Of a DNA stretch of 64,000 nt, positions 55,801 through 62,527 are shown one piece after another. How positions within the stretch are numbered: position 1 is the stretch's first letter; each line of letters begins with the position of its first letter. Made by a program: the position numbers and the translations under genes. Origin of the DNA: an uncultured Erythrobacter sp. (GTDB taxonomy: Bacteria > Pseudomonadota > Alphaproteobacteria > Sphingomonadales > Sphingomonadaceae). The DNA lies in NCBI GenBank assembly GCA_947498065.1, contig CANMIS010000001.1:186001-250000 (forward strand). The letters run 5' to 3'. The notes under the pieces were generated by a model, which saw only the letters and a program-made list of their open reading frames with translations, was not told where the DNA came from and made no database searches.

Positions 55801-57179
55801 CCGCTGACATCGCCATTGCCGGTAATCGCAATATCGCCGCCATCGCTGTCGGCATTGATGCCAGCACCCGCTGTGCCCTCAATGCCGCCGACCAGACCGT
55901 TGCCGGTGATCGTAATATCCCCGCCATCGCTGTCGGCCAGAATGCCAATGCCGCCGGTGCCAAGCACCGTATCGACCGCATTCACATTGATCGCACCGCC
56001 CGCTGAACCAAGGTCGAGGCCGTCGCCCGCATTGCCGGTTACGCTGTCGAGCGTGTCGACGGTAATGTCGCCGCCCGCTGAGCGGACGTACATGCCATCG
56101 GTCGCGCCAACGACATCGCCGGAGGAACCTTGAACAGTAATCGCGCCGCCGGTGGACCGCGCATCGATCCCGACACCGCTTAGGCCTCTGACAAGAGCGG
56201 TCGAAGCCAGCGTAATCGTCGTCGCGCCCGTGGCTGCATTGGCGTCAATGCCTCTGCCGCCGCTGACCTGGTCGACAGTGATGTTGAGCGTGCTTGATCC
56301 AAAGTTCTCGACATAGATACCCCTGGTGCCTCCGGTGATTCTACCAGCGCTGCTATCAATCGTAAGGCCCGCACCCGCAGAAGAGTTAAAAATTTGAAGG
56401 CCAGTGCCTCTGCTCGTTACATCCGCGGTAACCAGCGAGACCGCACCCGATCCAGTGTTGGACGCATAAACACCTCCACCGCCAGCGATGACGCTGCCCT
56501 CACTGCTGTCAATCGTAACATTGCCGCTATCGGTTGTGACCCGAATGCCAGTGCTGTTGCCGGCCGTCACATCAGCAGTGATTATCGAAATTTCTCCCGA
56601 CATTCGTTGGGACACGCCAATTCCATTAAAGCCACCAAAAACGGTGCCCGCGGTTGTGTCGATGGCAATGCTGCCTTGGCCGCTTGCGCTAATTGCATCG
56701 CCAAGAGGATTAGAATTACTTACAGTCGTTGGGGTGGCTGCGTCGCCGACTACGATCGTAAGATCGTCCGCGTTGACCATGATCCCTGCTATCTCTCCAG
56801 GCGCTGCAACAACGCATGTGATCGTCTCACCAGCTTCGGCGGTGCCATTGCCGCTGGTATCAACACAACCAGCGGGGATCGATTGCGAAAAGGCGGGGCT
56901 GGCTGCGGCAAAAATGGCGAGCGGTGCGGCGGACCAGCGCAGGGCGGATTTTGCGAGGCCAGCCAGAGAGGCCCGTGTTGGGGCATTCGCTGCGACAAAT
57001 TGATTGCCAGCCTCGACCAGGCCAAGCTCTGGGGAATAGCTCGCCGCTTGACCGCACACTTTTGTCAGGCGTCCACCGCGCACCATGCCAAAGCCAAACC
57101 AGCTGCGCCGGACCTGCTCATTCTCACTGGTGATATCAGTGATAGCTTCGCTGCCAACGTTACGCACAAAATCAGTCAT
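46809..57179 (-). CDS. Giant repeat-rich autotransporter (type Va)
   Basis: 3456 residues from the ATG at 57179, with GGTGGGG 4 nt upstream. An unusually long N-terminal segment (about 75 residues) precedes a hydrophobic export helix (SAAPLAIFAAASPAFSQS). The passenger, about 3000 residues, is built of Gly/Thr/Asp-rich beta-helix repeats of the type TADVTG...GTDLTIDSSAGSVSG. From about residue 3170 a 12-strand beta-barrel begins (TIEAWFTGVGSQFSHDRSF) and ends with the outer-membrane signature NVRFRF. Two cysteines near the passenger start (GCVDTSG, TITCVVA) may form a disulphide. The likely role is adhesion or aggregation at the cell surface. A divergent CadC/TPR-type regulator shares its upstream region. 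Confidence 0.93.
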   Translation of the reverse strand: MTDFVRNVGSEAITDITSENEQVRRSWFGFGMVRGGRLTKVCGQAASYSPELGLVEAGNQFVAANAPTRASLAGLAKSALRWSAAPLAIFAAASPAFSQSIPAGCVDTSGNGTAEAGETITCVVAAPGEIAGIMVNADDLTIVVGDAATPTTVSNSNPLGDAISASGQGSIAIDTTAGTVFGGFNGIGVSQRMSGEISIITADVTAGNSTGIRVTTDSGNVTIDSSEGSVIAGGGGVYASNTGSGAVSLVTADVTSRGTGLQIFNSSAGAGLTIDSSAGRITGGTRGIYVENFGSSTLNITVDQVSGGRGIDANAATGATTITLASTALVRGLSGVGIDARSTGGAITVQGSSGDVVGATDGMYVRSAGGDITVDTLDSVTGNAGDGLDLGSAGGAINVNAVDTVLGTGGIGILADSDGGDITITGNGLVGGIEGTAGAGINADSDGGDIAITGNGDVSGSNYGIFARSAFAGSITIDTSTGSVTGGIRDGIRAQTIGSGALSITTADVTSNGAEGIFARNDGTDLTIDTSAGRVTGVRGIFASNNGSGALLLTTADVTGNNDAGIVALNSGTSLTIDSSAGSVSGEIRGIDTRNFGSGVLSLTTADVTGVSSNGIYAVNAGMDADLIIDSSAGSVSGATGKDSLNRRLSGLFVDQLSAGTLNITVDQVRGGIGIDVDATTGDTTITLASTAVVTGLVEAGIDARSTGGAITVQGSSGDVVGATDGMYVRSAGGDITVDTLDSVTGNAGDGLDLGSAGGGINVNAVDAVLGTGGNGILADSDGGDITITGSGLVGGIEGTAGSGIYANATGGVGGAIAITGNGDVTGSNSGINALTDGAGSITIDASTGSVSGGSGIVATNNGAGALSLTTANVTGTNSFGINARNLGMDLTIDSSAGSVSADSFGIGATNLGTGALSLTTADVTGSNSSGIAAFNTGTDLTIDTSAGSVTGATATPYLGSTFSGIYANQQGTGSLNITVDRVSGGVGIDTYARAGATTITLAPTAAVTGLTGVGIDARSTGGAITVQGSSGDVVGATDGMYVRSMGGDIAVDNLDSVTGNAGDGLDLGSAGGGINVNAVDTVLGTGGFGIRADSDGGDITITGSGLVGGIEGTAGSGIYANATGGVGGAITITGNGDVSGSNYGITARTDGAGSILIDSSAGSVTGNTRGIGVSNSGSGALSITTADVTGSNDTGILAVNFGTSFTIDSSAGGVSGNSFGILATNRGPGALSLTTADVTGTRYDAIYANNYGTDTDLTIDSSAGSVSGGTGTDLSGRRISGIRANQRTTGSLNITVDEVSGGVGIDANATTGATTITLGSTAVVTGLVEAGIDAQSTGGAITVQGSSGDVVGATDGMYVRSAGGDIAVDNLDSVTGNAGAALDLGSAGGAITVNAVDTIVGRTLGIRADSDGGDITITGNGLVGGIEGTTGLGILAQAVGGPGGNILIAGNGDIRGGGITAITNGAGSINIDTSTGSVAGDISANNMGSGALSVTTADVTGNATNGISARTLGTGLTIDSSAGSVSGRERGIEASNNGSGALSITTAAVAGSNFEGILALNGALATDLTIDSSAGDVSGASGGILAVNQGTGALSVTTADVTGTNSQGTTARNYGTDLSIDSSAGSVSGGTRGIVANQYGTGDLTITANAVSGTDYGIVTRQTGTGAQSINVSGDVTATANAGIFASTNGSGLTITTQGQVSGLNTGIDARNNGTGALTINANIVTGTNSAGIFARNGYYGLGFVAGTDLTITSSGVVTGAQGIYASNNGTGTLAITTADVTGTTGDGIFARNFGTDIMVDTTAGSIMGNNNGINVGNLNGGAVSVLTGSVSTPNGYGVIVRNGNGSFTTVDTRAGTVTSGYSTGVEVNHSGSGGLSVFTADVTTTSGGSGVVARNLSAASDLTVDTSAGIVSGGANGVYARNYGDGLASVVTGAVSSQLFDGVFAQHEGTGALVVDTSLGAVSGQLNGVNSRHFGSGASTVVTANVEAATQDGIRVFSNDGDLTIDSTAGAVTAALQGIDAIHNGTGALAITVDDVTGGTNGIAAQAATGATVITLASTADVVGTNAQGIVSSSAGAAASITVQGSSGNVTGGTDGIDLDTMGADILVQNLDSVTGNAGDGLDLASAGGAIDVSGVDAILGTGGNGIYAYSLGGDVSIQDVGTIGGVSGTAGAGILVDTRFGTGTGGVDIGTSGAIGDITGSTEGIFVRGGGTGAIAIDSTGGTISGGEIGIRVFGGQGQVSITSGDATGTARTGVYARTYGTDLTIDTSAGTATGGLYGIYARNAGAGSTTVTAGNVEGRNGTGIRAIGAATSTDFAIDSTGGAVTGGQNGITASHGGTGSLAIATADVTGTSNIGIFASTSATTTDLTIDSSGGDITSGSRGISANHNGSGNLLINARGVTSDDSGIFASNDGATLAISVSGAVSALNTGIEALNYGTGALSIDANAVTGTGRAGIIAANAATGTDMSVSAAGAVAGGIGISATNSGTGSLSITGADVTGTSSLGIYASNSASGSDLTIDTSAGDVAAATTGIYARQDGAGVLDISTDGVTSSDFGILTRQTGVGAQTITAAGDVISSAGTAISATGTGDSLSITTAELVSGDTGGIIAQNDGTGALTISANEVTSANGTAINARNGGFSSAAGTDLTVLATGPVTGASGILATNAGTGDLSITAADVTAMANTGVYARNFASAANITIDTSGGAVDAERSGIVAVNDGSGSLMITTGDVAGDSNFGIYGRSSGTDLTINSAAGSILGGSAYYGAIFASNTGAGALTITAADVTGTSGDGVTAFNTGTDLTIDSSAGTVNAAGNGIRATNEGSGALSIAAANVTAMNGDGINASAEGTDLTIDTAAGTIMAGANGIIAENTGSGTTSISAGTVMGLAGAGISATNGANTTGLSINTSGTVTGATIGVYANNSGAGPNTIINSGVITATTSEAIRAIGAAADIANTGQLLGFVSLDSGDDVLTNSGTFLAEGDSDFAAGSDLLTNSGMFAVSTLGPVSLLGLESFANSGTVSLVDGALGNSLTIEGDFAGSGVSSLALDVDFEAGTSDVLFVDGAASGLTTIALNPTGGLPTSLLDDILVVDAGAGSADGAFALPGGRQIIGLLQFDVVFDADLNDYLLASAPSQAVFQTGNIAEGTRNLWVPSADALTQHLSNRRTGNRSEGGSLGGGGDRTIEAWFTGVGSQFSHDRSFTSTFNMISTEIDISYDQDFFGFQAGVDFGNDVFRYGLTSGYLSSTQNFVSLADRIDYQVINIGAYFAIDTGPFYANALAKYDDVNGNFTSTSGLFRADVDGSAFGLRGELGALLGDRSGFFFEPSAGLSFTTSSVSDFGTDQGAFQFNEGDSLLGNIGARIGSGLDFGETPGAVYVGARYVHEFEGDDSVTFLSGMQSIDFDNGPVEDYAQLSAGLAIGDSNDAVSGTFEGQVITGSNVEGYGASVNVRFRF
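52850..56250 (-). repeat. Four near-identical ~1-kb repeats in the autotransporter gene
   Basis: The block around GATDGMYVRS...GGDI is present four times, with its centre near 53105, 54055, 54995 and 56085, so units are 0.94-1.09 kb apart. Stretches of more than 100 bp differ at only a few positions (for example 53815-53960 compared with 54757-54900). A fifth, diverged block (GGTDGIDLDT) lies near 50880. Between blocks stand five to six shorter repeats of about 50 codons. Confidence 0.85.
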
Positions 57180-57396
57180 ATTGCCCCACCAGGCCCCCTC
57201 AGGCCGCAATTCGAGTCAGTCTGGGGGTAGGTGCGGAGCCGCTTCCTCTCAAGCTTGCCCCCAAAAAACCCCGTTTTGACTTCGCCCTTACTGGTTACAC
57301 GGAGTAACAGGTCATTTACGCAGAGAAAATAGGATGATTGCGAGCTTTCGACAGACGATCTAGTGACACGCCGAATTGCTGTGGGAGGAAAGCAGT
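57180..57396. promoter_or_regulatory. Shared divergent upstream region of autotransporter and regulator
   Basis: These 217 bp separate the autotransporter start from the regulator start. It must hold both promoters and probably the regulator's binding site. GGTTACACGGAGTAAC near 57292-57307 has partial dyad symmetry (GTTAC/GTAAC) and is a candidate site. No other gene fits here. Confidence 0.55.
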
Positions 57397-58974
57397 TTGA
57401 TCTACAGATTTGGCGTCTTCGCCTATGACAGCGATCGGTTTGAACTGACCGACACAAACGGCGCGGAAATCCCCTTGCAGCCGATGACGAAGGAACTGCT
57501 CTACCTGTTCCTTCAAGAAGGCGTGGGCCAGCTCCTGACGAAAGCAGTCATAGTGGATAGCCTATGGCAGGGACGGCAGGTTTCTAATGCTGCGCTGCTG
57601 AGCCAGATTAAGACCTTGCGCGCGGCGCTGAACGATACCGGCAAGCCGAGGCAGATTATCGCGACCGTCCATGCCAAGGGATGGCGCCTCATCCCTGAAG
57701 TCGAGATGGTGCGTCAGCAGGCGGCGGTTGCCACGCCCATTGCCACTGTTGAAACCGGAGAGCCTCGCTCAGAACTGATTGGTGAGAAGCCATCGATTGC
57801 TGTCCTGCCATTTCGGATCATCGGCGATGGACGCTCGCCCAACGCTTCCTTTGCCGAGGCGCTGCCGGACGACATTATCTCTGCGCTGGCCCGCCTGCAT
57901 ATGCTGCGCGTGATTGCCCGCGGCACCAGCTTTCAATTCGGCAATGGCAACATCGCCCCATCCAAACTGCGCAAGGCGCTGAGCGTCGATTATTGCGTCA
58001 GCGGCTCGATCGAGCTGGGCGGAGAGAGGCTGGTCGTTGCGATTGAGCTGTCCGATACGCGCGATGACAGCGTCGTGTGGTCGGAACGCTTCGAGTTTGA
58101 TCCGCGCGCAGTCCATGAAATCCGTGAACATGCCGTCGGGCGCGTTGTGCACGAGGTTGAGCGGCAAATTCCGCGCAATGAAGCGGAAAGACTAAGGATT
58201 GCCGCGCCTAAAGACCTGACCGCATGGCAGGCCTTTCACATGGGCTCATCGCTGCTCTATCGCCGGGGCATCAACAATATTGAGCGCGCGCAGGCCTATT
58301 TCACCCGCGCCGTTTCCATCGACCCAGACTTTGCGCGGGCGCACGCCGGGCTGTCTCACACCTATTGGTGGCTACTGCTCCAGCGCACCTTGCATGATCC
58401 GGGCGACGCGCCGCAATTGATGCGCCAGTCGGCGGAGGCCGCGGTCGACGCCGATCCAGATGACCCGTCCGCTAATCTGGCGATGGGCAAAGCGCTATCG
58501 CTAAGCACCCAGCGTGATCAAGCGCCCGAATGGTTGGAACGCGCGATCGATCTTTCACCCAGCTACGCCATGGGCCACACCCAGGTTGCAGCGCATCACG
58601 CCTTTGCGGGCCCCTATGAAGAAGCGATGAAACACGGCGGGTTGGCGTTGGCGCTAAGCCCGCGTGATCCGATGCGCTACAGCACCTATGCGGCCCATGC
58701 GATTGCTCAATTCAATCTCGGCGATATTCAGGCCGCAGCAGAATGGGGGCGGCGCGCGCAAAGCGTGCCGCATGAAGATCTGATGATCATGGTCACGGCC
58801 CTTTGCGCGGTCTTCCTTGCCGGAGACAAGCAGGAAGCGGCCGAGATCGCTGATAAGATCCGCAATATCTTTCCGACCGTCACCATTTCTGGAATCGAGC
58901 GCGCCAATCCCTTCATGGGCGATCAAGTCCGCCCGGTTGTCCAGGCGATCTTGAGCGCAAACGGGTTTCACTAA
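57397..58974 (+). CDS. Winged-helix (CadC/OmpR-type) regulator with TPR domain
   Basis: About 525 residues from the TTG at 57397, chosen because GGAGGA lies 7 nt upstream. Residues 1-105 form an OmpR-like winged helix (MTKELLYLFLQEGVGQLLTK, ALLSQIKTLRAALNDTGK, IIATVHAKGWRLIPEV). Next comes a TolB-N/FlgO-like domain (PSIAVLPFRIIGDGRS, LPDDIISALARLHMLRVIAR), then TPR units (AQAYFTRAVSIDPDFARAHA, AMGHTQVAAHHAFAGPYEEA). There is no transmembrane helix, unlike CadC. This architecture is common among regulators near adenylate-cyclase-like or surface-protein genes. Control of the divergent autotransporter is likely. Confidence 0.87.
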   Translation: MIYRFGVFAYDSDRFELTDTNGAEIPLQPMTKELLYLFLQEGVGQLLTKAVIVDSLWQGRQVSNAALLSQIKTLRAALNDTGKPRQIIATVHAKGWRLIPEVEMVRQQAAVATPIATVETGEPRSELIGEKPSIAVLPFRIIGDGRSPNASFAEALPDDIISALARLHMLRVIARGTSFQFGNGNIAPSKLRKALSVDYCVSGSIELGGERLVVAIELSDTRDDSVVWSERFEFDPRAVHEIREHAVGRVVHEVERQIPRNEAERLRIAAPKDLTAWQAFHMGSSLLYRRGINNIERAQAYFTRAVSIDPDFARAHAGLSHTYWWLLLQRTLHDPGDAPQLMRQSAEAAVDADPDDPSANLAMGKALSLSTQRDQAPEWLERAIDLSPSYAMGHTQVAAHHAFAGPYEEAMKHGGLALALSPRDPMRYSTYAAHAIAQFNLGDIQAAAEWGRRAQSVPHEDLMIMVTALCAVFLAGDKQEAAEIADKIRNIFPTVTISGIERANPFMGDQVRPVVQAILSANGFH

Positions 58975-59028
58975 TTCGCGTGGTCAGACGTGCTCTGTGG
59001 CGATGGGTCCTAAGCTAAGCTGACTGGG

Positions 59029-60129
59029 CTAGGCGCCTTCCTCGATCGTAATCAGCGTGCCTGCATCAGGCGAGCTAGGTGAGACGGTCATCGGGCAGGA
59101 ATAACCCTCGATCAGCTCGACATCGTACAGCTCGCCAATGTCCCCATCGATCCGGAACCAATCGACACAGGCACCCGACTTTAGATCAATCACCTGAACG
59201 CCGCACCATGGCTCGCTGTCGGCGTCTTTCAATCGCTGGTCGAGCTCCAAGCCTTCAAATCTCTTGTAGCGCGGACGGGACAAACCAACGAAGGCAAACC
59301 CGCCATGAAACGCCAAGCCGCGCAGGAAGCCGGGGCAGAATGTGAGCGCCTTAAATTTGCCAATCTTGGCCTTACCCTTAGGCTTCTCGACAGTGCCTAG
59401 CTCGCCCGTGCCGGCATTCAACACCCACAATTTGCCATCGTGCCAGCGCGGCGAATGCGGCATCGATAGCCCTTCGCAAATGATCTCGTTCTTCTCGACA
59501 TCAATCACCACGCCGCCATCCGCTCGGCGATCGCGCCAGCCATCAATCGTGTTCGATTTAGACACTGCAGTAACAAAGGCTGCCTTCCCGTCACGCATGG
59601 CCAGACCATTGAGGTGGCAGCGGTCTTCATCAACCAGATCGGTAATGAAAGACGGACGCCAGATTTCCTTAAACGAGTGGCGCGGCGAAATAGTCGCAAG
59701 GCAATTGTAGCGCGTGTTGACGAACACGACCCTGCCATCGCTCTCTACCCCAATATCATGCGCATCAAGCTGCCCAGTTACGTGCTGAGTGCGCGGCATA
59801 AAGCAGGCGTCGTAGACCTGATTGATCCGCTGCTCTTCGCTGAGCACATTCTCAAAACGAATGATCTGCGCCCCAGCGGACAGCACGAGGCTATCTGGCC
59901 CATCAGCGCACAGGCCCATGGGCTTAGGCATCCCCGATTGATGCAATTGCGCCCCGCCCTGGGGACCCACGCCGAGCATGTAGAGAAAGCCTGATTGATA
60001 CGAAGTGAAAGACAGCGAGGCCTTCATGCCCGCCAATCGCGCCAGCAGCCCGCCCGAAAGCGAATATTCAACCTTTGGCGGAGCGGCGCCAACTTGGCTT
60101 GCCGCGATTTGTTGGCCTTGCCCTGTCAT
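59029..60129 (-). CDS. TIGR03032-type beta-propeller-like protein
   Basis: About 366 residues from the ATG at 60129. The family signature is recognisable: LCADGPDSLVLSAGAQIIRF, AHDIGVESDGRVVFVNTRYN, HLNGLAMRDGKAAFVTAVSK, SMPHSPRWHDGKLWVLNAGT and FCPGFLRGLAFHGGFAFVGL. The repeated short beta patterns suggest a propeller or SMP-30-like fold. No signal peptide is present. The function is unknown; members are often encoded near large surface or repeat proteins, and here it converges on the regulator gene. Confidence 0.85.
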   Translation of the reverse strand: MTGQGQQIAASQVGAAPPKVEYSLSGGLLARLAGMKASLSFTSYQSGFLYMLGVGPQGGAQLHQSGMPKPMGLCADGPDSLVLSAGAQIIRFENVLSEEQRINQVYDACFMPRTQHVTGQLDAHDIGVESDGRVVFVNTRYNCLATISPRHSFKEIWRPSFITDLVDEDRCHLNGLAMRDGKAAFVTAVSKSNTIDGWRDRRADGGVVIDVEKNEIICEGLSMPHSPRWHDGKLWVLNAGTGELGTVEKPKGKAKIGKFKALTFCPGFLRGLAFHGGFAFVGLSRPRYKRFEGLELDQRLKDADSEPWCGVQVIDLKSGACVDWFRIDGDIGELYDVELIEGYSCPMTVSPSSPDAGTLITIEEGA

Positions 60130-60333
60130 TCCATCCCCCAATTATCCTTCGCCCAATCATGAGCCTTTGGGACACGCTTAGTGAGAGATCGTGCTTCAAA
60201 GGTAAAGCGTTTTCGGGCTCCGCGAAATCGGCAGATTTGGTATCTAAGACGGCTGAAGGATTCCAACTGCAAAGCTGGCTTCGTAAGGCTTTCGCGGGTC
60301 ATACAGAAAGCCTTCAAAACGGTGTTTTTGCGA

Positions 60334-60501
60334 TCAGGAAGCAACTGCTTTGGTCGCCTTCATGGCCTTCACGACTGTCCGCCAATTGGTCGTGAGCTGA
60401 ATGCCTGTTTTCAGGCTGGCCAAAGCCCAAGCTGCCAATTCGAAAGTTTCGTGTTTCGCAGCCACACATTGCTGGGCGAGCCACGCCTTTGGCCACAACA
60501 T
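60334..60501 (-). CDS. Small helical protein downstream of the ABC-F gene
   Basis: A 55-residue frame that starts 19 bp after the ABC-F stop and reads as an amphipathic helix pair: MLWPKAWLAQQCVAAKHETF, then ELAAWALASLKTGIQLTTNW and a basic tail ending KAMKATKAVAS. AGGGAA is directly upstream but very close to the ATG, so expression is uncertain. The composition resembles phasin-like or granule-associated helices, which is only an impression. It may also be a remnant of a longer gene. Confidence 0.5.
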   Translation of the reverse strand: MLWPKAWLAQQCVAAKHETFELAAWALASLKTGIQLTTNWRTVVKAMKATKAVAS

Positions 60502-60520
60502 TTCCCTGATTGATCGGCCG

Positions 60521-62392
60521 TCACCCTTGCTCGATCTGCTCCAATCGCTCGCTCAGGGTAAGCCATTCGCCTTCTGCTTCTTCGAGCTGGTCTGTCAGCA
60601 CCGCCCGCCTGGACAAAAGCTCGCTGATCGGCTGGCTTGCCGCGCCGGGTGATGCATTCGCAGGTTCAGACATGGCCCGGTCAACCTCGGCGCGTTCCGA
60701 TTGCAATTTGGCCATAGCTTTATCCAGCCGGGTGATTTCCGCCTTCACCGTTTTCAACTCGGCGCGGTCCTTGGCCGATTTGCCGCGACCCGCTTTCTTA
60801 GTCTTGTTACCGGAGTCCTTCTTTGGCTGATTGAGGCCCAAAACGAAGTTGATATAGTCCTGCATGCTACCGGCATATTCTCTCGCAGTTCCTTGATCGA
60901 CCAGCACCAGGCGATCCGCGCTGAGTTCAACCATGTGCCGGTCATGGCTAATCAGAATGACGGCACCGGAATAATCGTTGAGCGCTTGCACCAATGCTTC
61001 GCGCGCATCGACATCCAAGTGGTTTGTCGGTTCATCCAGAATGAGCAGATGCGGCGCATCACGGGTCACCAGTGCCAGCGCGAGACGGGCCCGTTCGCCG
61101 CCTGACAGTTTGCCAACCTTGTTTGTCGCGCAGTTGCCGGAAAATCCAAAGCGGCCCAATTGCTCGCGGATCGCGGATTGGGGCCGCCCCTCCATTGCGC
61201 GGTTCATATGTTCGAGCGGGGTCTCATCGCCGGCCAATTCTTCGACCTGATATTGCGTGAAATATCCGATCTTCATCTTGCCAGGTGCGTTGACCTCACC
61301 CTCCATTAGCGGCAGTTGAGCCGCCAGTAGCCGAGCCAATGTGGTCTTACCATTCCCATTGCGCCCAAGCAGCGCGATCCGGTCATCCGGCTCAATCCGC
61401 ATGCTTACATGTTTGAGTATCGGTATATCGGCCTCATATCCAACCGCTGCTGCATCCATTGTGATCATCGGCGCCTTGAGTTCCGCCGGGTTGGGGAAAT
61501 CAAAGCTGAGCGAGGGATCTTCTATAAGCGCTGCGATCGGTTGCATCTTTGAGAGCATTTTGGCCCGTGATTGTGCTTGCTTTGCTGTGGACGCACGGGC
61601 GCTGTTGCGAGCGACATAGTCCTCCAACCTTGCTCGCTGGGCATCCTGCGATGCTTTTGCCGATGCGAGTTGTGCCGCGCGCTCGGCTCGCTGCTTTTCA
61701 AAGCTGTCGTATCCACCGGGATAAAGGGTCAATCTCCCGCCCTGTAAATGCAAGATGTGATCGACAACCTTGTTCAGCAGATCGCGTTCATGACTGATCA
61801 CCAGCAACGTGGCCGGATAACTCTTGAGGAAGTTCTCAAGCCATAGCGTTGCTTCTAAATCAAGGTGGTTCGAGGGCTCATCCAGCAGCAGAACGTCAGG
61901 CTCAGAAAACAGCAGCGCGCCCAGCGCTGCCCGCATTTTCCAGCCGCCTGAGAAGCTGTCGAGCGGTTGGCGCTGCATCTCTTCATCAAAGCCCAGCCCG
62001 ATTAGAATACGCGCCGCGCGTGAGGGCGCACTATACGCATCAATAGCGAGCAAGCGATCATGCACGTCGCCCAGCCGGTCCATGTCGGTGCACGTTTCAG
62101 ATTCTGCCAGCAACTGAGCGCGCTCTACATCTGCGGCGAGTACGAGCTCTTCGGGTGTTATCGACCCGCTCGGCGCATCTTGCGCGATATAACCCAAGCT
62201 GAGTTTTGATGATTTTGAGATCGCGCCTTCATCCGGTTCAATCTCACCGATAAGCGCTTTCATTAAGGTCGATTTGCCAGCACCATTTCGGCCAATCAGC
62301 CCAACACGCGCGCCTTGCGGAATGGCCGCACTCGCGCGCTCGAGGATTGGGCGGCCGCCCAGCCGAACAGTGACATCATCAATTGTAAGCAT
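60521..62392 (-). CDS. ABC-F family ATPase
   Basis: 623 residues with two ABC domains and no transmembrane part. The first has GLIGRNGAGKSTLMKALIGE and signature LDSFSGGWKMRAALGALLFS with LLLDEPSNHLD; the second has ALLGRNGNGKTTLARLLAAQ, KLSGGERARLALALV and LILDEPTNHLDVDAREALV. The linker (about 235-310) is charged and helical, and the C-terminus is a coiled coil (TVKAEITRLDKAMAKLQSER). ABC-F proteins act on the ribosome exit site or related steps. It is most like the Uup/YheS group; a resistance role cannot be judged. Confidence 0.93.
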   Translation of the reverse strand: MLTIDDVTVRLGGRPILERASAAIPQGARVGLIGRNGAGKSTLMKALIGEIEPDEGAISKSSKLSLGYIAQDAPSGSITPEELVLAADVERAQLLAESETCTDMDRLGDVHDRLLAIDAYSAPSRAARILIGLGFDEEMQRQPLDSFSGGWKMRAALGALLFSEPDVLLLDEPSNHLDLEATLWLENFLKSYPATLLVISHERDLLNKVVDHILHLQGGRLTLYPGGYDSFEKQRAERAAQLASAKASQDAQRARLEDYVARNSARASTAKQAQSRAKMLSKMQPIAALIEDPSLSFDFPNPAELKAPMITMDAAAVGYEADIPILKHVSMRIEPDDRIALLGRNGNGKTTLARLLAAQLPLMEGEVNAPGKMKIGYFTQYQVEELAGDETPLEHMNRAMEGRPQSAIREQLGRFGFSGNCATNKVGKLSGGERARLALALVTRDAPHLLILDEPTNHLDVDAREALVQALNDYSGAVILISHDRHMVELSADRLVLVDQGTAREYAGSMQDYINFVLGLNQPKKDSGNKTKKAGRGKSAKDRAELKTVKAEITRLDKAMAKLQSERAEVDRAMSEPANASPGAASQPISELLSRRAVLTDQLEEAEGEWLTLSERLEQIEQG

Positions 62393-62527
62393 GGCCGCGC
62401 CCTAGCAATTCATACCGCTAGGCCCAATGGCTTTGATGCAGAAGCCGCAAATTGATTGAACACGAGGAGCCATTTTCTTACATTGTAAAAGTTTCTGGCA
62501 CGTCTCTCGTGTCGCATTGCGCGCGCC

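Noticed and set aside
48297..56133. Many plus-strand open frames rich in Pro, Val and Ser opposite the autotransporter
   Set aside because: They are the antisense reading of the repetitive passenger; stops are rare there because of its GC-rich codon pattern, and their repeats follow the coding strand.
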